Positions 1-8,541 of a stretch of 64,000 nucleotides of DNA are shown one piece after another. Numbering within the stretch: position 1 is the stretch's first letter; every line of letters begins with the position of its first letter. The stretch spans positions 124,001 through 188,000 of the forward strand of contig CAYGOF010000001.1 in the NCBI GenBank assembly GCA_964351395.1, given 5' to 3'. The position numbers and the translations under genes are program-made. The DNA is from Imperialibacter sp964351395 (GTDB lineage Bacteria > Bacteroidota > Bacteroidia > Cytophagales > Cyclobacteriaceae). The notes beneath the pieces were generated by a model. The model had not been told where the DNA came from. It saw only the letters and a list, made by a program, of their open reading frames with translations, and did not search any database.

Positions 1-483
1 CCTTCACCCGAGGAGCTACAAATTAACCTAACGAAAAAAGTCGCACTCATCGAAGAAGCAGAAACACTTGCCGACGTGGGAACGCGGGAAAGTGTGGAAG
101 AGCTTAGAAGGCTTCAGCAGATTTGGAAGGGAATTGGCATGGTGCCAAAGGAAAGAGCTAAAGAAGTAACGGAGCATTTTCTTATACTATGCGACAGAGC
201 GCAAGAGCGTATCTTTCTGGAGAACCTTGCTGGTAACAAAGACCCTGAATACACCAAAAAGAATAACAGGGAAAAAACCCGCTTCAAAATGAAGCTGCTA
301 CGCGATCTTTTGGTAAGAGACGAACAAGACCTGCAAACCTTTCAAGAGAATCTTGATAGGCTAAATGCCACGAAGCAGGCTTTCGATAAAATGCTTCATA
401 ACAAATACCTGAATCAAAAGCGGAAAGTGATCGTGAAAAGACAGCTATTGCAGGAGCTGAAAGTCTCACTTGATCAAATTTGA
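1..483 (+). CDS. DUF349-family protein, C-terminal part (5' end outside window)
   Basis: The reading frame is open from base 1 to a TGA at 481-483, so this is the tail of a longer gene. The visible ~160 residues are charged and helical, with the pattern LRRLQQIWKGIG that is typical of DUF349 repeats (a tryptophan in a basic helix), followed by long Lys/Glu-rich helices likely to form a coiled coil. DUF349 proteins are common in Bacteroidota; their function is not established here. The GTG at position 76 is in frame but internal and should not be taken as the start. No signal peptide or membrane segment is visible in this part. Confidence 0.7.
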   Translation, partial: PSPEELQINLTKKVALIEEAETLADVGTRESVEELRRLQQIWKGIGMVPKERAKEVTEHFLILCDRAQERIFLENLAGNKDPEYTKKNNREKTRFKMKLLRDLLVRDEQDLQTFQENLDRLNATKQAFDKMLHNKYLNQKRKVIVKRQLLQELKVSLDQI

Positions 484-627
484 AACTTTTTGAAACTTTT
501 ATTGGATAGTTTTGGATTTATCTATAAAATCAGCCCATCAGTGGTTTGATCGGATGTAAATTTTTGTCCGTTCTAAGCTATTCAAGGCCTATTTAACTTA
601 TTGTGTATGAGAAATTTAATAAAGGCC

Positions 628-657
628 TTTGATTACAAAAACTGATGACTAATTTTG
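628..657 (+). promoter_or_regulatory. Bacteroidota-type promoter for the DUF2795 gene
   Basis: TTTG at 628-631 is followed after 18 bases by TAATTTTG at 650-657, matching the -33/-7 consensus of the Bacteroidota primary sigma factor. Transcription would start near 664, about 35 bases before the ATG at 699. Identified by eye only. Confidence 0.6.
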
Positions 658-698
658 CGCACTATTTGAAAAACAGCAAAAAATTGGAGGTATAGATC

Positions 699-920
699 AT
701 GTATTGGACACTTGAACTGGCTTCGTATCTTGAAGACGCCCCATGGCCCGCCACCAAGGACGAATTAATTGACTACTCCATAAGATCAGGAGCACCACTA
801 GAAGTTGTAGAAAACCTACAAGAGCTAGAAGATGATGGTCAGCCGTATGAAAGCATTGAAGAGATTTGGCCGGATTATCCGACCAAAGAAGATTTCTTTT
901 TCAACGAAGACGAGTACTAA
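699..920 (+). CDS. DUF2795 family small acidic protein
   Basis: A 73-residue acidic protein starting MYWTLELASYLEDAPWPATK and ending in an aspartate/glutamate-rich tail (FFFNEDEY). A good ribosome site (GGAGG at 686-690) lies nine bases before the ATG, which is rare in this window and suggests strong translation. The sequence matches the small DUF2795 proteins found across Bacteroidota, where an N-terminal helical segment with WPATKDELIDY is the conserved part. The function of the family is unknown to me. It has its own promoter and terminator, so it appears to be monocistronic. Confidence 0.8.
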   Translation: MYWTLELASYLEDAPWPATKDELIDYSIRSGAPLEVVENLQELEDDGQPYESIEEIWPDYPTKEDFFFNEDEY

Positions 921-955
921 CACTCTCCTGAGTAGATAAAATGCCTTACAAATTG

Positions 956-983
956 GCCCGATAGCTTATATCGGGCTTTTTTT
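956..983 (+). terminator. Rho-independent terminator after DUF2795 gene, overlapping ispD stop
   Basis: GCCCGATA (956-963), a five-base loop and TATCGGGC (969-976) form a perfect stem followed by seven T's. The stem also contains the last codons and stop of ispD on the other strand, so the converging genes share it. Confidence 0.8.
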
Positions 984-1649
984 ATTTATTAGAAGTGCTT
1001 CTGCGAGCAGGAGATCAGTAGGATGAGTAATCTTTATATTTTCTTCATTTCCTGTGATCAATTGGATATGGTGACCAGCTGATTCGAATACACTGGCATC
1101 GTCTGTAAAAAGAGAACTCTCTCCTTGTTCGTAGGCTTTTTGGATAGTTCGTATATCAAAAGTCTGGGGTGTCTGGATCAACCTGAACCTGGATCTGTCT
1201 CTGGCAACTGACCTATCAATTTCCACCTCACGAATGGATTCTTTCAAAGGCAATGAAACAACAGCATTGCCATGTTTTTCAGCTACCCTGAAACTTTCTT
1301 CAATTACAGAGGGCGAAACAAATGGACGTACACCATCGTGAATAGCCACCAAGCCCTCCTTTGGCAAAGTTGCCAAGCCATTCTTCACAGACTGAAAACG
1401 GGTAGGGCCACCAGCAACAACAGTGTGATCAATTTTAAATTGATGCTTTTTGCAGAGCTCGTCCCAAAGAGGAATATTGGCTTCTGGAAGCACTAATTTG
1501 ATTACGACGTTTTCCTCGATCCCGGCAAACAGTTCAAGGGTACGCATCAGAATTGGCCGTCCGTTTACTTCCAGAAACTGTTTGGGTAGCACCGCTCCCA
1601 TCCTGGATCCTGTTCCACCGGCAACAACGATGACGTATTTATTAGGCAT
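966..1649 (-). CDS. ispD: 2-C-methyl-D-erythritol 4-phosphate cytidylyltransferase
   Basis: A 227-residue enzyme of the non-mevalonate (MEP) isoprenoid pathway: it joins MEP with CTP to give CDP-ME and pyrophosphate in the cytoplasm. The N-terminal nucleotide-binding loop VVAGGTGSRMGAVLPKQF (residues 8-25) is diagnostic, with GPTRFQSV (81-88), AIHDGVRPF (102-110) and a late TPQTF motif also in place. Length is normal for the family. The ATG is directly preceded by a run of T's and an AGGAG that lies in the arm of a long hairpin (see 1650-1712). It lies downstream of queA on the same strand. The last codons overlap a terminator. Confidence 0.95.
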   Translation of the reverse strand: MPNKYVIVVAGGTGSRMGAVLPKQFLEVNGRPILMRTLELFAGIEENVVIKLVLPEANIPLWDELCKKHQFKIDHTVVAGGPTRFQSVKNGLATLPKEGLVAIHDGVRPFVSPSVIEESFRVAEKHGNAVVSLPLKESIREVEIDRSVARDRSRFRLIQTPQTFDIRTIQKAYEQGESSLFTDDASVFESAGHHIQLITGNEENIKITHPTDLLLAEALLINKKSPI

Positions 1650-1712
1650 AAAAAAAACTCCTGAAAACTAAACTTTCGAAAGATAAGTCCGAAGTTTTGG
1701 AATCAGGAGTTT
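1650..1712 (-). promoter_or_regulatory. Long hairpin between queA and ispD that masks the ispD ribosome site
   Basis: Perfect ten-base inverted repeat: AAACTCCTGA at 1655-1664 against TCAGGAGTTT at 1703-1712, with further pairing inside (AAACT/AGTTT) and a CTTTCGAAAG palindrome in the loop. Read on the minus strand it ends in a run of eight T's and then immediately the ispD ATG. It therefore looks like an intrinsic terminator for queA, and its second arm also supplies AGGAG, the only Shine-Dalgarno-like sequence of ispD. That it regulates ispD is inference. Confidence 0.7.
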
Positions 1713-1732
1713 CTTAGAATAAATCTATTGCT

Positions 1733-2779
1733 TTAAAGAATCAACATGGCATCACCATAGCTGAAAAAGCGGTATTTTTCTTTGATCGCCACCTGGTAGG
1801 CCTCCATTACAAGGTCATAGCCACCAAACGCACTCGCCATCATTAGGAGTGTTGACTCCGGCATATGGAAATTGGAAACCAGGGCATTGCAAATCTTGAA
1901 CTCATAGGGAGGGAAAATAAATTTATCTGTCCAACCTTCATTAGGCTTTAACCTATTGCTGGCTGACACCGAGGATTCCAATGATCTCATCACGGTTGTA
2001 CCAACAGCAACAACTCTTTTCTTTTCGTCAATTGCCTTATTGACCATATCAACAGTTGGCTGACGTACGAAGAAGTTTTCCGAGTCCATTTTATGCTTGG
2101 TAAGGTCTTCCACATCCACAGGACGGAAAGTACCAAGACCAATGTGCAGCGTTATAGGGTTGATTTCTACACCTTTTATTTCCAAACGCTTCATCAGCTG
2201 CTTGGTAAAGTGAAGTCCTGCCGTAGGCGCTGCTACTGCTCCAACGTTTTCAGCGTATATAGTCTGGAAACGCTCTCTATCGTCCGGCTCTGCTTTTCTT
2301 TTGATATACTTCGGCAGTGGCGTTTCTCCCAAAGAATCAATCATTTTATAAAAATCTTCTGGTTCACCATCGTACAAAAACCTAATGGTTCTACCACGAG
2401 AAGTAGTATTGTCGATTACTTCGGCCACAAGATCACCATCACCAAAGTAAAGTTTATTTCCTACCCTGATTTTACGAGCCGGGTCAACGAGCACATCCCA
2501 TAGGTGTAACTCTTTGTTCAGCTCTCTCAGAAGGAAAACCTCAATTTTAGCACCAGTTTTTTCCTTGTTTCCATAAAGACGGGCAGGAAAAACTTTTGTA
2601 TCATTGATAATAAAGTTGTCTCCTTCGTCGAAGTATTCAACTATATCTTTAAATGTCTTGTGTTCAATTTTTCCTGAATCCCTGTGTAAAACCATAAGAC
2701 GAGATTCGTCTCTGTTTTCTGATGGGTAAAGGGCGACAAGGCCGGCAGGAAGATCAAATTTGAATTCAGATAATTTCAT
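1733..2779 (-). CDS. queA: S-adenosylmethionine:tRNA ribosyltransferase-isomerase
   Basis: A 348-residue enzyme that transfers and isomerises the ribosyl part of S-adenosylmethionine onto preQ1-modified tRNA, giving epoxyqueuosine in the queuosine pathway. Family motifs are all present: NDTKVFPARLYG (59-70), AVAAPTAGLHFT (181-192), LHIGLGTFRPV (211-221), VGTTVMRSLES (259-269) and SNFHMPEST (302-310). Full normal length. The ATG at 2779 gives the expected start (MKLSEFKFDLP). A TATCTTTG -7 box lies about 56 bases upstream. No other queuosine gene is in the window. Confidence 0.96.
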   Translation of the reverse strand: MKLSEFKFDLPAGLVALYPSENRDESRLMVLHRDSGKIEHKTFKDIVEYFDEGDNFIINDTKVFPARLYGNKEKTGAKIEVFLLRELNKELHLWDVLVDPARKIRVGNKLYFGDGDLVAEVIDNTTSRGRTIRFLYDGEPEDFYKMIDSLGETPLPKYIKRKAEPDDRERFQTIYAENVGAVAAPTAGLHFTKQLMKRLEIKGVEINPITLHIGLGTFRPVDVEDLTKHKMDSENFFVRQPTVDMVNKAIDEKKRVVAVGTTVMRSLESSVSASNRLKPNEGWTDKFIFPPYEFKICNALVSNFHMPESTLLMMASAFGGYDLVMEAYQVAIKEKYRFFSYGDAMLIL

Positions 2780-2834
2780 TTAATATTACGGTATTAAATT
2801 GTAGAGGTGGGAATGTCCAATTAAATAAAGGATG

Positions 2835-2842
2835 CAAAGATA
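2835..2842 (-). promoter_or_regulatory. Possible -7 promoter box for queA
   Basis: On the minus strand these bases read TATCTTTG, matching the TAnnTTTG consensus. The -33 position is only weakly matched (TTAC), so the assignment is tentative. Confidence 0.4.
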
Positions 2843-2904
2843 TAGAAAGTTTCAGTACGATGTAATTTTTTGATCTGAATCTCCACTAATAAAAATAAAA
2901 AGCC

Positions 2905-4155
2905 TTGCTGATCATCCGTTTGATACTCGAAAGCTTCAGGTTTGCCTGGAACGCCCTTACATCTAATCTCTTGAGGACGGTATTATCCTTGTTGGGTGTT
3001 ACAATTGGCATTTTTGCCATCATTGCAGTTTTTACCATAGTGGATAGCCTGGAGCGAAGCGTAAAAGACAGTCTTAATTTTTTGGGATCAGATAATATCA
3101 ACGTAGAAAAGTTTCCGTATGGTTTTGGCGGAGGACCTTATCCCTGGTGGAAATATTTCCAAAGGCCCCAGCCTACCTACAATGACTATAAGTTTCTGAT
3201 GGAAAATGGCGATAGTTTTGAAGCCATTACAATTTCTGCCAGAAAGGGTGGTGTAATTGCAAAACAAGGTAGCAACGCTACTTCGTCGACATTATTGGGT
3301 ATTGCCTATGGCCATAAAGACGTTTATGAAATACCCCTTGACAAGGGCAGGTATTTTACAAGACTTGAGACGGAGGCAGCCAGAAACGTTGCAATCCTGG
3401 GTGCCCGGATTGCTAAAGATCTTTTCCCCTATTCAGAGCCGGTGGGCAAAACCATTAACATTCGTGGCCTGAAGTATTACATAATAGCCACAATAAAAGA
3501 GGAAGGCGAAGGCTTCTTAGGATTGCCGAGCAACGATGATAATATTTACCTTCCTTATAAGAGCTTTTTGAAACTCTATTATAGCGGCGCCCGAAACGGC
3601 ATTGGCTCTTCAATTACTGCCAAAGGAAAATCTTCAGATATTGGATTGGTTGAACTAGAGTATGAGCTAAGAGGCCTTATGCGGCAAAAACGAGGGCTAA
3701 AACCAAAAGAAGAAGATGATTTCGCGCTAAACAGACCTGAAGCCCTGGTGAACTTCATCAGCTCCACCTTTGATGTCCTAAGTGTAGCTGGGTGGGTGAT
3801 TGGCAGTTTCTCCATATTAGTGGGAGGCTTCGGCATCGCTAATATCATGTTCGTATCGGTTAAGGAGCGGACCAATATCATCGGTATTCAAAAATCGCTG
3901 GGCGCCAAAAACTACTTTATACTGTTCCAATTCCTTTTCGAAGCTATCTTCTTAAGCATAATTGGTGGAGGAACTGGCATATTCCTGGTATACCTGATAT
4001 CGTTTGTCAGCCTGGGAACACTTGACCTCCAGTTAACTGTAGGCAATGTAATGTTGGGCCTTGGAGTCTCTGCCGTGATTGGCATGGCCTCAGGAATAAT
4101 CCCTGCAGCCACAGCATCGAGATTAGACCCAGTAATCGCCATCCGTACCCAGTAG
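2905..4155 (+). CDS. FtsX/MacB-type ABC transporter permease
   Basis: A 416-residue inner-membrane permease. The layout is that of MacB: one N-terminal membrane helix (about residues 22-48, LLGVTIGIFAIIAVFTIVDS), a periplasmic MacB-like domain (about 50-280), then three C-terminal helices with the FtsX pattern (SVKERTNIIGIQKSLGAKN after the second helix). A stop codon at 2896 leaves only TTG at 2905 as a plausible start; it gives the expected N-terminus. There is no ATPase or membrane-fusion gene beside it, so its partner must be encoded elsewhere. The substrate cannot be told from sequence. Confidence 0.85.
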   Translation: MLIIRLILESFRFAWNALTSNLLRTVLSLLGVTIGIFAIIAVFTIVDSLERSVKDSLNFLGSDNINVEKFPYGFGGGPYPWWKYFQRPQPTYNDYKFLMENGDSFEAITISARKGGVIAKQGSNATSSTLLGIAYGHKDVYEIPLDKGRYFTRLETEAARNVAILGARIAKDLFPYSEPVGKTINIRGLKYYIIATIKEEGEGFLGLPSNDDNIYLPYKSFLKLYYSGARNGIGSSITAKGKSSDIGLVELEYELRGLMRQKRGLKPKEEDDFALNRPEALVNFISSTFDVLSVAGWVIGSFSILVGGFGIANIMFVSVKERTNIIGIQKSLGAKNYFILFQFLFEAIFLSIIGGGTGIFLVYLISFVSLGTLDLQLTVGNVMLGLGVSAVIGMASGIIPAATASRLDPVIAIRTQ

Positions 4156-4324
4156 TGTAGCCAATTTACACACCAGCTATGATTCGCTGCTGAGTTCTAG
4201 TCAGTCGCCTTTGTCGAGTATCTTCTTAAAAACTCTGCATTTATCAGTGTATGGCAACTCTTTCACATAAATAAGTGTTGAATACACTTTGTCCATTATA
4301 TTAAAGCCTAACCAACCTTAGCTT

Positions 4325-5560
4325 ATGTCGAAAGAGAAAATCATCCTCTTTACACTTGCCGGCATCAATTTTACGCATATCATGGATTTCATGATCATCA
4401 TGCCACTTGGCGATATGCTCATGAAAGTCTTTGCGATTACCCCCCAACAGTTTAGCCTTATTGTATCCAGCTACACTTTCACTGCAGGCATATGTGGATT
4501 CATCGCAGCCTTCGTTATCGATCGGTTTGACAGACGTAGTGCCCTACTATTCTTGAATACTGGGTTTGTTTTGGGCACCATTGCCTGTGCAATGGCACCG
4601 ACCTATGAGGTTCTCCTTCTAGCGAGAAGCCTGACAGGAGCCTTTGGTGGAGTCCTGGGCGCCATCATTCTTTCTGTGGTAGCGGACGTTGTGCCAGAGG
4701 AGAGAAGAGGGCAAGGGATGGGCATCGTAATGGCCGCCTTTTCTGCTGCTTCAGTGGCTGGCGTGCCATTTGGATACTTTCTGGCGGAAAAATTTAGCTG
4801 GCATGCACCTTTTCTTTTGTTAGCCGGTATGGGACTTTTAATAACAGTTGCCATTTTCCAATACATACCATCGCTTACTGCCCATATGGTAAAAAAAGCA
4901 GACCGGCCAGGAGTCGCTCAGGTCCTGACCAATGCTGTTTCGTTACCCAACCAGAAGCTTGCGTTGGCTTTCATGCTCACTTTGATTCTGGGGCAGTTTT
5001 CGATTATTCCCTTCATCGCGCCCTACATGATAAGAAATGTTGGGTTCGAAGGTGACCAGATTACTTATATCTACCTTGTAGGAGGTGGCTTAACCATTTT
5101 CACCTCCCCATTTATTGGAAGATTGGCAGATAAGTATGGAAAAAAGACAGTCTTCATTATTTGTGCAAGTGCGGCGATAATACCGGTTTTTTTGATCACG
5201 AATATGCCACCGGTTCCTATTGCTACGGCACTTGCTGCCACCGGACTGTTCTTTGTTTTGGGTGGAGGTAGAATGATCCCGGCCATGGCCATGATTACTT
5301 CCTCGGTAAAGCCTCAAAACAGAGGAAGTTTTATGAGCATTAATTCATCAGTGCAACAGCTAGCGGCAGGCCTGGCTTCGATTATCGCTGGCGTTATCAT
5401 AGTAGATCAAGGCGGCATGTTGGAGAATTATAATTATGTTGGATACTTCGCGATAGCAGTCACACTCGTATGTATATTCCTCGGTTCAAAAATTACATCA
5501 GTGCAGCCCTCGGCTCCCGTTGACACCGACAAGGAGCAGGTGGGGCAAGTTAAAGCCTGA
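4325..5560 (+). CDS. Major facilitator superfamily transporter (AraJ-like exporter)
   Basis: A 411-residue polytopic membrane protein with about twelve hydrophobic helices. The loop between helices 2 and 3 carries the MFS signature as DRFDRRSALL (around residue 66), and the repeated loop in the second half reads GRLADKYGKKT (around 262). It is closest in feel to the arabinose-efflux/multidrug group of drug:H+ antiporters. It is monocistronic and ends in a strong bidirectional terminator shared with the converging AGCS gene. The substrate is unknown. Confidence 0.85.
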   Translation: MSKEKIILFTLAGINFTHIMDFMIIMPLGDMLMKVFAITPQQFSLIVSSYTFTAGICGFIAAFVIDRFDRRSALLFLNTGFVLGTIACAMAPTYEVLLLARSLTGAFGGVLGAIILSVVADVVPEERRGQGMGIVMAAFSAASVAGVPFGYFLAEKFSWHAPFLLLAGMGLLITVAIFQYIPSLTAHMVKKADRPGVAQVLTNAVSLPNQKLALAFMLTLILGQFSIIPFIAPYMIRNVGFEGDQITYIYLVGGGLTIFTSPFIGRLADKYGKKTVFIICASAAIIPVFLITNMPPVPIATALAATGLFFVLGGGRMIPAMAMITSSVKPQNRGSFMSINSSVQQLAAGLASIIAGVIIVDQGGMLENYNYVGYFAIAVTLVCIFLGSKITSVQPSAPVDTDKEQVGQVKA

Positions 5561-5580
5561 TCCCCTGGTTTTAAACAATA

Positions 5581-5618
5581 AAAAAGGTCCGGATCTATCA
5601 ATAGATCCGGACCTTTTC
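5581..5618. terminator. Bidirectional terminator between MFS and AGCS genes
   Basis: A near-perfect stem: AAAAGGTCCGGATCTAT (5582-5598) against ATAGATCCGGACCTTTT (5601-5617) with a two-base loop. A-runs and T-runs on the two sides let it work in both directions for the convergent genes. Confidence 0.9.
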
Positions 5619-5634
5619 TTTGAATGACGATACC

Positions 5635-7344
5635 TTACTTAAACTTAGGATGTTTCATTCCTGGGAAGTTCTTATCAAAGAATACACCGTAGTCTTTGAT
5701 AATCTGGGGCATCTCTTTTCTAAGCCAAAGAATACCAATCAGGTTGGGGATGGTCATCAGCGCAATGGTAATGCCCGACAAAGTCCAGATGATGGTGGTA
5801 TCAGTGAAGGAGGCGAGAAAAAAACCTATTGTGTAGACGATGTGGTATGGCATGACCGATTTTGGTCCGAGCAAAAAGGTCATCGCCCTATCGCCATAGT
5901 ATGACCATGAGATAGCGGTGCTAAAGGCAAAAAGCAAGAGACCAATAGCGACAATATACTGTCCGGCATCTCCGAAATAGCTTCTGGTAAAGGCAATGGT
6001 TGTCAATGGGGCGCTGTGAACCAGCGATTTTCCCTCTACAGTTAAATCTCCAGCGGGATCCACCAGGTTGCCATTCTGTACTTTTAGAGCACCGGTGAAT
6101 GGGCTGCCTGCTTTAGAAATTTTAACATCCTCAGCAATAGAACGGGCATGTATAATCGACAAGTCGTTGGTAACGGAGCCATTTTCAATGGTTAAGTCAC
6201 CATTATAGAGAGCAACAGAACTCCTATTTGTTAAATGCCCAAAAAGTTTTTCCTGATCCTGTACATTGTTTTCATCGTACGTTCGATCCAGCACAAACAT
6301 GTCGGTTTGCTGAAAAACATTTTGATGCTTTTCATTCCAAACACCGCTAGAAAGCAGGACAAGTCCAGTAACAGTACAAATGATGATGGTGTCAATAAAT
6401 GGCTCCAGAATCGCCACCATGCCCTCAGAAAGTGGCTCATTGGCTTTAGCAGAAGCGTGTGCAATCGGTGCCGAACCCTGGCCAGCCTCATTGGAGAATA
6501 AACCTCTATTCACCCCTCTGTTAAATGCGTATGCTAAAGTGGCCCCCAAAAAGCCTCCTGTAGCAGCAGAACCGGTGAAGACATCCGCAAAGATCGACAC
6601 CAAAGATGGGATGATATTACCTGCATTATAGAAGATAACAGCGAACGCACCTATGAAATAGATAATGGCCATCGCAGGCACCAGCTTCGAAGTTACTGCA
6701 GCAATTCTTTTGATGCCTCCAATGATGACCATTCCAAGAAAAATAGAGAGAACAAGGCCTGTGATCCAATGCTCGATACCAAAAGTGGCAAATACTGAAT
6801 TGGAAATACTATTGATCTGTGGCAAACTACCGGTGCCAAAAGAGGACAACACAGTGGCAATGGCAAACAGTGTAGCCACCCATCCAAGGCTCACCTTCTT
6901 ACCCATGAGCATAAAATTCGCATTTTTCATGTAGTACATGGGGCCCCCTGCCTGAGAACCATCTGCTACAGTTTCTCTGTACTTATGGGAAAGCGTCACT
7001 TCCACAAATTTCGTCGTCATACCCAGGGCAGCAGTTACAAGCATCCAGAACAGCGCTGCCGGCCCACCGAGGTGAATTGCTAGCGCTACACCCGCAATAT
7101 TTCCTGTGCCCACTGTGCCAGACAGGGCAGTAGACAAGGCCTGAAAGTGAGAGGTATCACCCTTTAAGTCGCTTGAATCATATTTGCCGGAAACTACTCT
7201 TAGCGCATGGCCAAAGAACCGTATTTGCGGAAATTTGAGGTAAATCGTGAAGAAAAGACCAGTGCCTAAAAGAAAGTAGACAAACCAGTCGGCACTGCCA
7301 ATAAAGCTGTCGATAAGTACCAGGAAATCGTTGACCTGCTGCAT
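5635..7344 (-). CDS. Alanine or glycine:cation symporter (AGCS) with a large soluble insertion
   Basis: A 569-residue sodium-coupled amino-acid symporter of the inner membrane. Family motifs GTVGTGNIAGVA (76-87), GGPMYYM (133-139) and GLFSNEAGQGSAPI (281-294) are clear. The start is taken at the ATG at 7344 (MQQVNDFLVLID); a 30-residue longer form is open but lacks the family's N-terminal pattern. Between SSGVW (332-336) and SAPLTTIAF (444-452), where usual members have a short loop, there are about 105 polar residues (337-441) with a beta-rich, repetitive look. The insertion lies between two membrane helices and would form a soluble domain. Confidence 0.9.
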   Translation of the reverse strand: MQQVNDFLVLIDSFIGSADWFVYFLLGTGLFFTIYLKFPQIRFFGHALRVVSGKYDSSDLKGDTSHFQALSTALSGTVGTGNIAGVALAIHLGGPAALFWMLVTAALGMTTKFVEVTLSHKYRETVADGSQAGGPMYYMKNANFMLMGKKVSLGWVATLFAIATVLSSFGTGSLPQINSISNSVFATFGIEHWITGLVLSIFLGMVIIGGIKRIAAVTSKLVPAMAIIYFIGAFAVIFYNAGNIIPSLVSIFADVFTGSAATGGFLGATLAYAFNRGVNRGLFSNEAGQGSAPIAHASAKANEPLSEGMVAILEPFIDTIIICTVTGLVLLSSGVWNEKHQNVFQQTDMFVLDRTYDENNVQDQEKLFGHLTNRSSVALYNGDLTIENGSVTNDLSIIHARSIAEDVKISKAGSPFTGALKVQNGNLVDPAGDLTVEGKSLVHSAPLTTIAFTRSYFGDAGQYIVAIGLLLFAFSTAISWSYYGDRAMTFLLGPKSVMPYHIVYTIGFFLASFTDTTIIWTLSGITIALMTIPNLIGILWLRKEMPQIIKDYGVFFDKNFPGMKHPKFK

Positions 7345-7491
7345 AATAGTGATTAAGTTGATAGTAAAATTGTTGGGAATGAGTTTTGTACAATCGACAA
7401 AAATAAGAATAATAGCTTCTGGTGAAAGGAGCATTATATAAAATGCCCAATTGAGTATGCATACAGTGGCTAAAGGAAGTTAATTTGCTTC

Positions 7492-8541
7492 GTGGGGGAA
7501 TTAGAATCAAAGATAGACGAATGGCTCTGTGCATTGGAAAATGTACAGCGGCAGGCAGCGACTCTGGGTTTTCCTGCGTGTAGCATCCCGTCAATTCGGA
7601 CCTACCCATTGTTAGGGACAAAGCGACAAGACCCAAATGTTTTCTTCCCAGCCCTCATCGCCTCAAAGCTACAAGAGTGGAAACATCTGATGTCGGCTCA
7701 GCAAGCAGCAAGGGCCAAAAAAATAGCCGAAGGAATCAGGAAGACATTTCCTCTTTACAAAAGTCGCCGGGGCCGTATGCACTACAACTTCTGGCCTACA
7801 GATACTGACCTTGCCTTCCCCAATGGCAAATGGCTGCACCGCTTCGATTTTTTTCGTCTGCCCGACGATGTTGACGATACAGCTATGGTGTTCGACGCGA
7901 TGGAGTCCAATCGCGAAAAAGTGTTCCAGCTTCAGCAAGATATCGAGCAACACTTCTCTACGTTTTACGCAGAGAAGCACACACTTTATGCTGCGTGGCT
8001 GGGCGAAAAAATGCCATGGGTAGTCGATGCATGCGCCATGATCAATTTGATTGCGTTGTTTGATAAACACGACCTTGAACCAACCCTATACAGCACGAGT
8101 TCAAACCTGTATCTCGAAAAAATTGTTCGTGAAGGGAGCTATATAAGTAATCCCTATGAAGTGGCACCCTATTATCCCGACTCCGCCATTATTGCCTACC
8201 ATTTAGCTAAGTGGCTTTCGCAAGCGAGGATAGACAATCAGCTTTTGGTGAAATTTTTACAAGATGTGAACGCATTACTTGCCAGGGAAGTCCATCCCTT
8301 TAAAAAGATGCTTTACGTCATCTGCCTTCTAAAGCTAGGTGAGACAAAATCCATCGTGCCAGCACCGTTGGATACTGACTATCCCTGGTTTTATGGAACA
8401 ATGCTTTCAGCTGTTAAGCCTGGCTGGTTGCAACGGATCGGTCGTCTCAAATCATTTCATATCGCCCACTCTTGCACAGCATGGAATCAAACTTTACGGA
8501 TGGAATATCTTATTTTGAACGAGCATTCAGAAAAACAATGA
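7492..8541 (+). CDS. Uncharacterised protein with a DxDDTA motif (alpha-toroid / terpene-cyclase-like)
   Basis: A 349-residue soluble protein, no signal peptide. I cannot assign it to a named family. Residues 123-132 read LPDDVDDTAM: the DxDDTA(M) signature of class II terpene cyclases (squalene-hopene and copalyl diphosphate type), where the middle aspartate is the catalytic acid. The rest is helical and includes YYPDSAIIAYHLAKWL (about 227-242), which also suits an alpha/alpha toroid. At 349 residues it is about half the size of a squalene-hopene cyclase, and I see no QW repeats, so it may be a single toroid or a non-catalytic relative. GTG start; the stop overlaps the next gene's ATG (ATGA), implying co-translation with the acetyltransferase. 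Confidence 0.55.
   Translation: MGELESKIDEWLCALENVQRQAATLGFPACSIPSIRTYPLLGTKRQDPNVFFPALIASKLQEWKHLMSAQQAARAKKIAEGIRKTFPLYKSRRGRMHYNFWPTDTDLAFPNGKWLHRFDFFRLPDDVDDTAMVFDAMESNREKVFQLQQDIEQHFSTFYAEKHTLYAAWLGEKMPWVVDACAMINLIALFDKHDLEPTLYSTSSNLYLEKIVREGSYISNPYEVAPYYPDSAIIAYHLAKWLSQARIDNQLLVKFLQDVNALLAREVHPFKKMLYVICLLKLGETKSIVPAPLDTDYPWFYGTMLSAVKPGWLQRIGRLKSFHIAHSCTAWNQTLRMEYLILNEHSEKQ

Noticed and set aside
76..483. A complete 135-residue gene starting at GTG 76
   Set aside because: The frame is open to the edge of the window and the homology-like helical pattern begins before 76.
2093..2503. A 136-codon plus-strand frame inside queA
   Set aside because: Antisense to a well-conserved enzyme, with no protein-like pattern.
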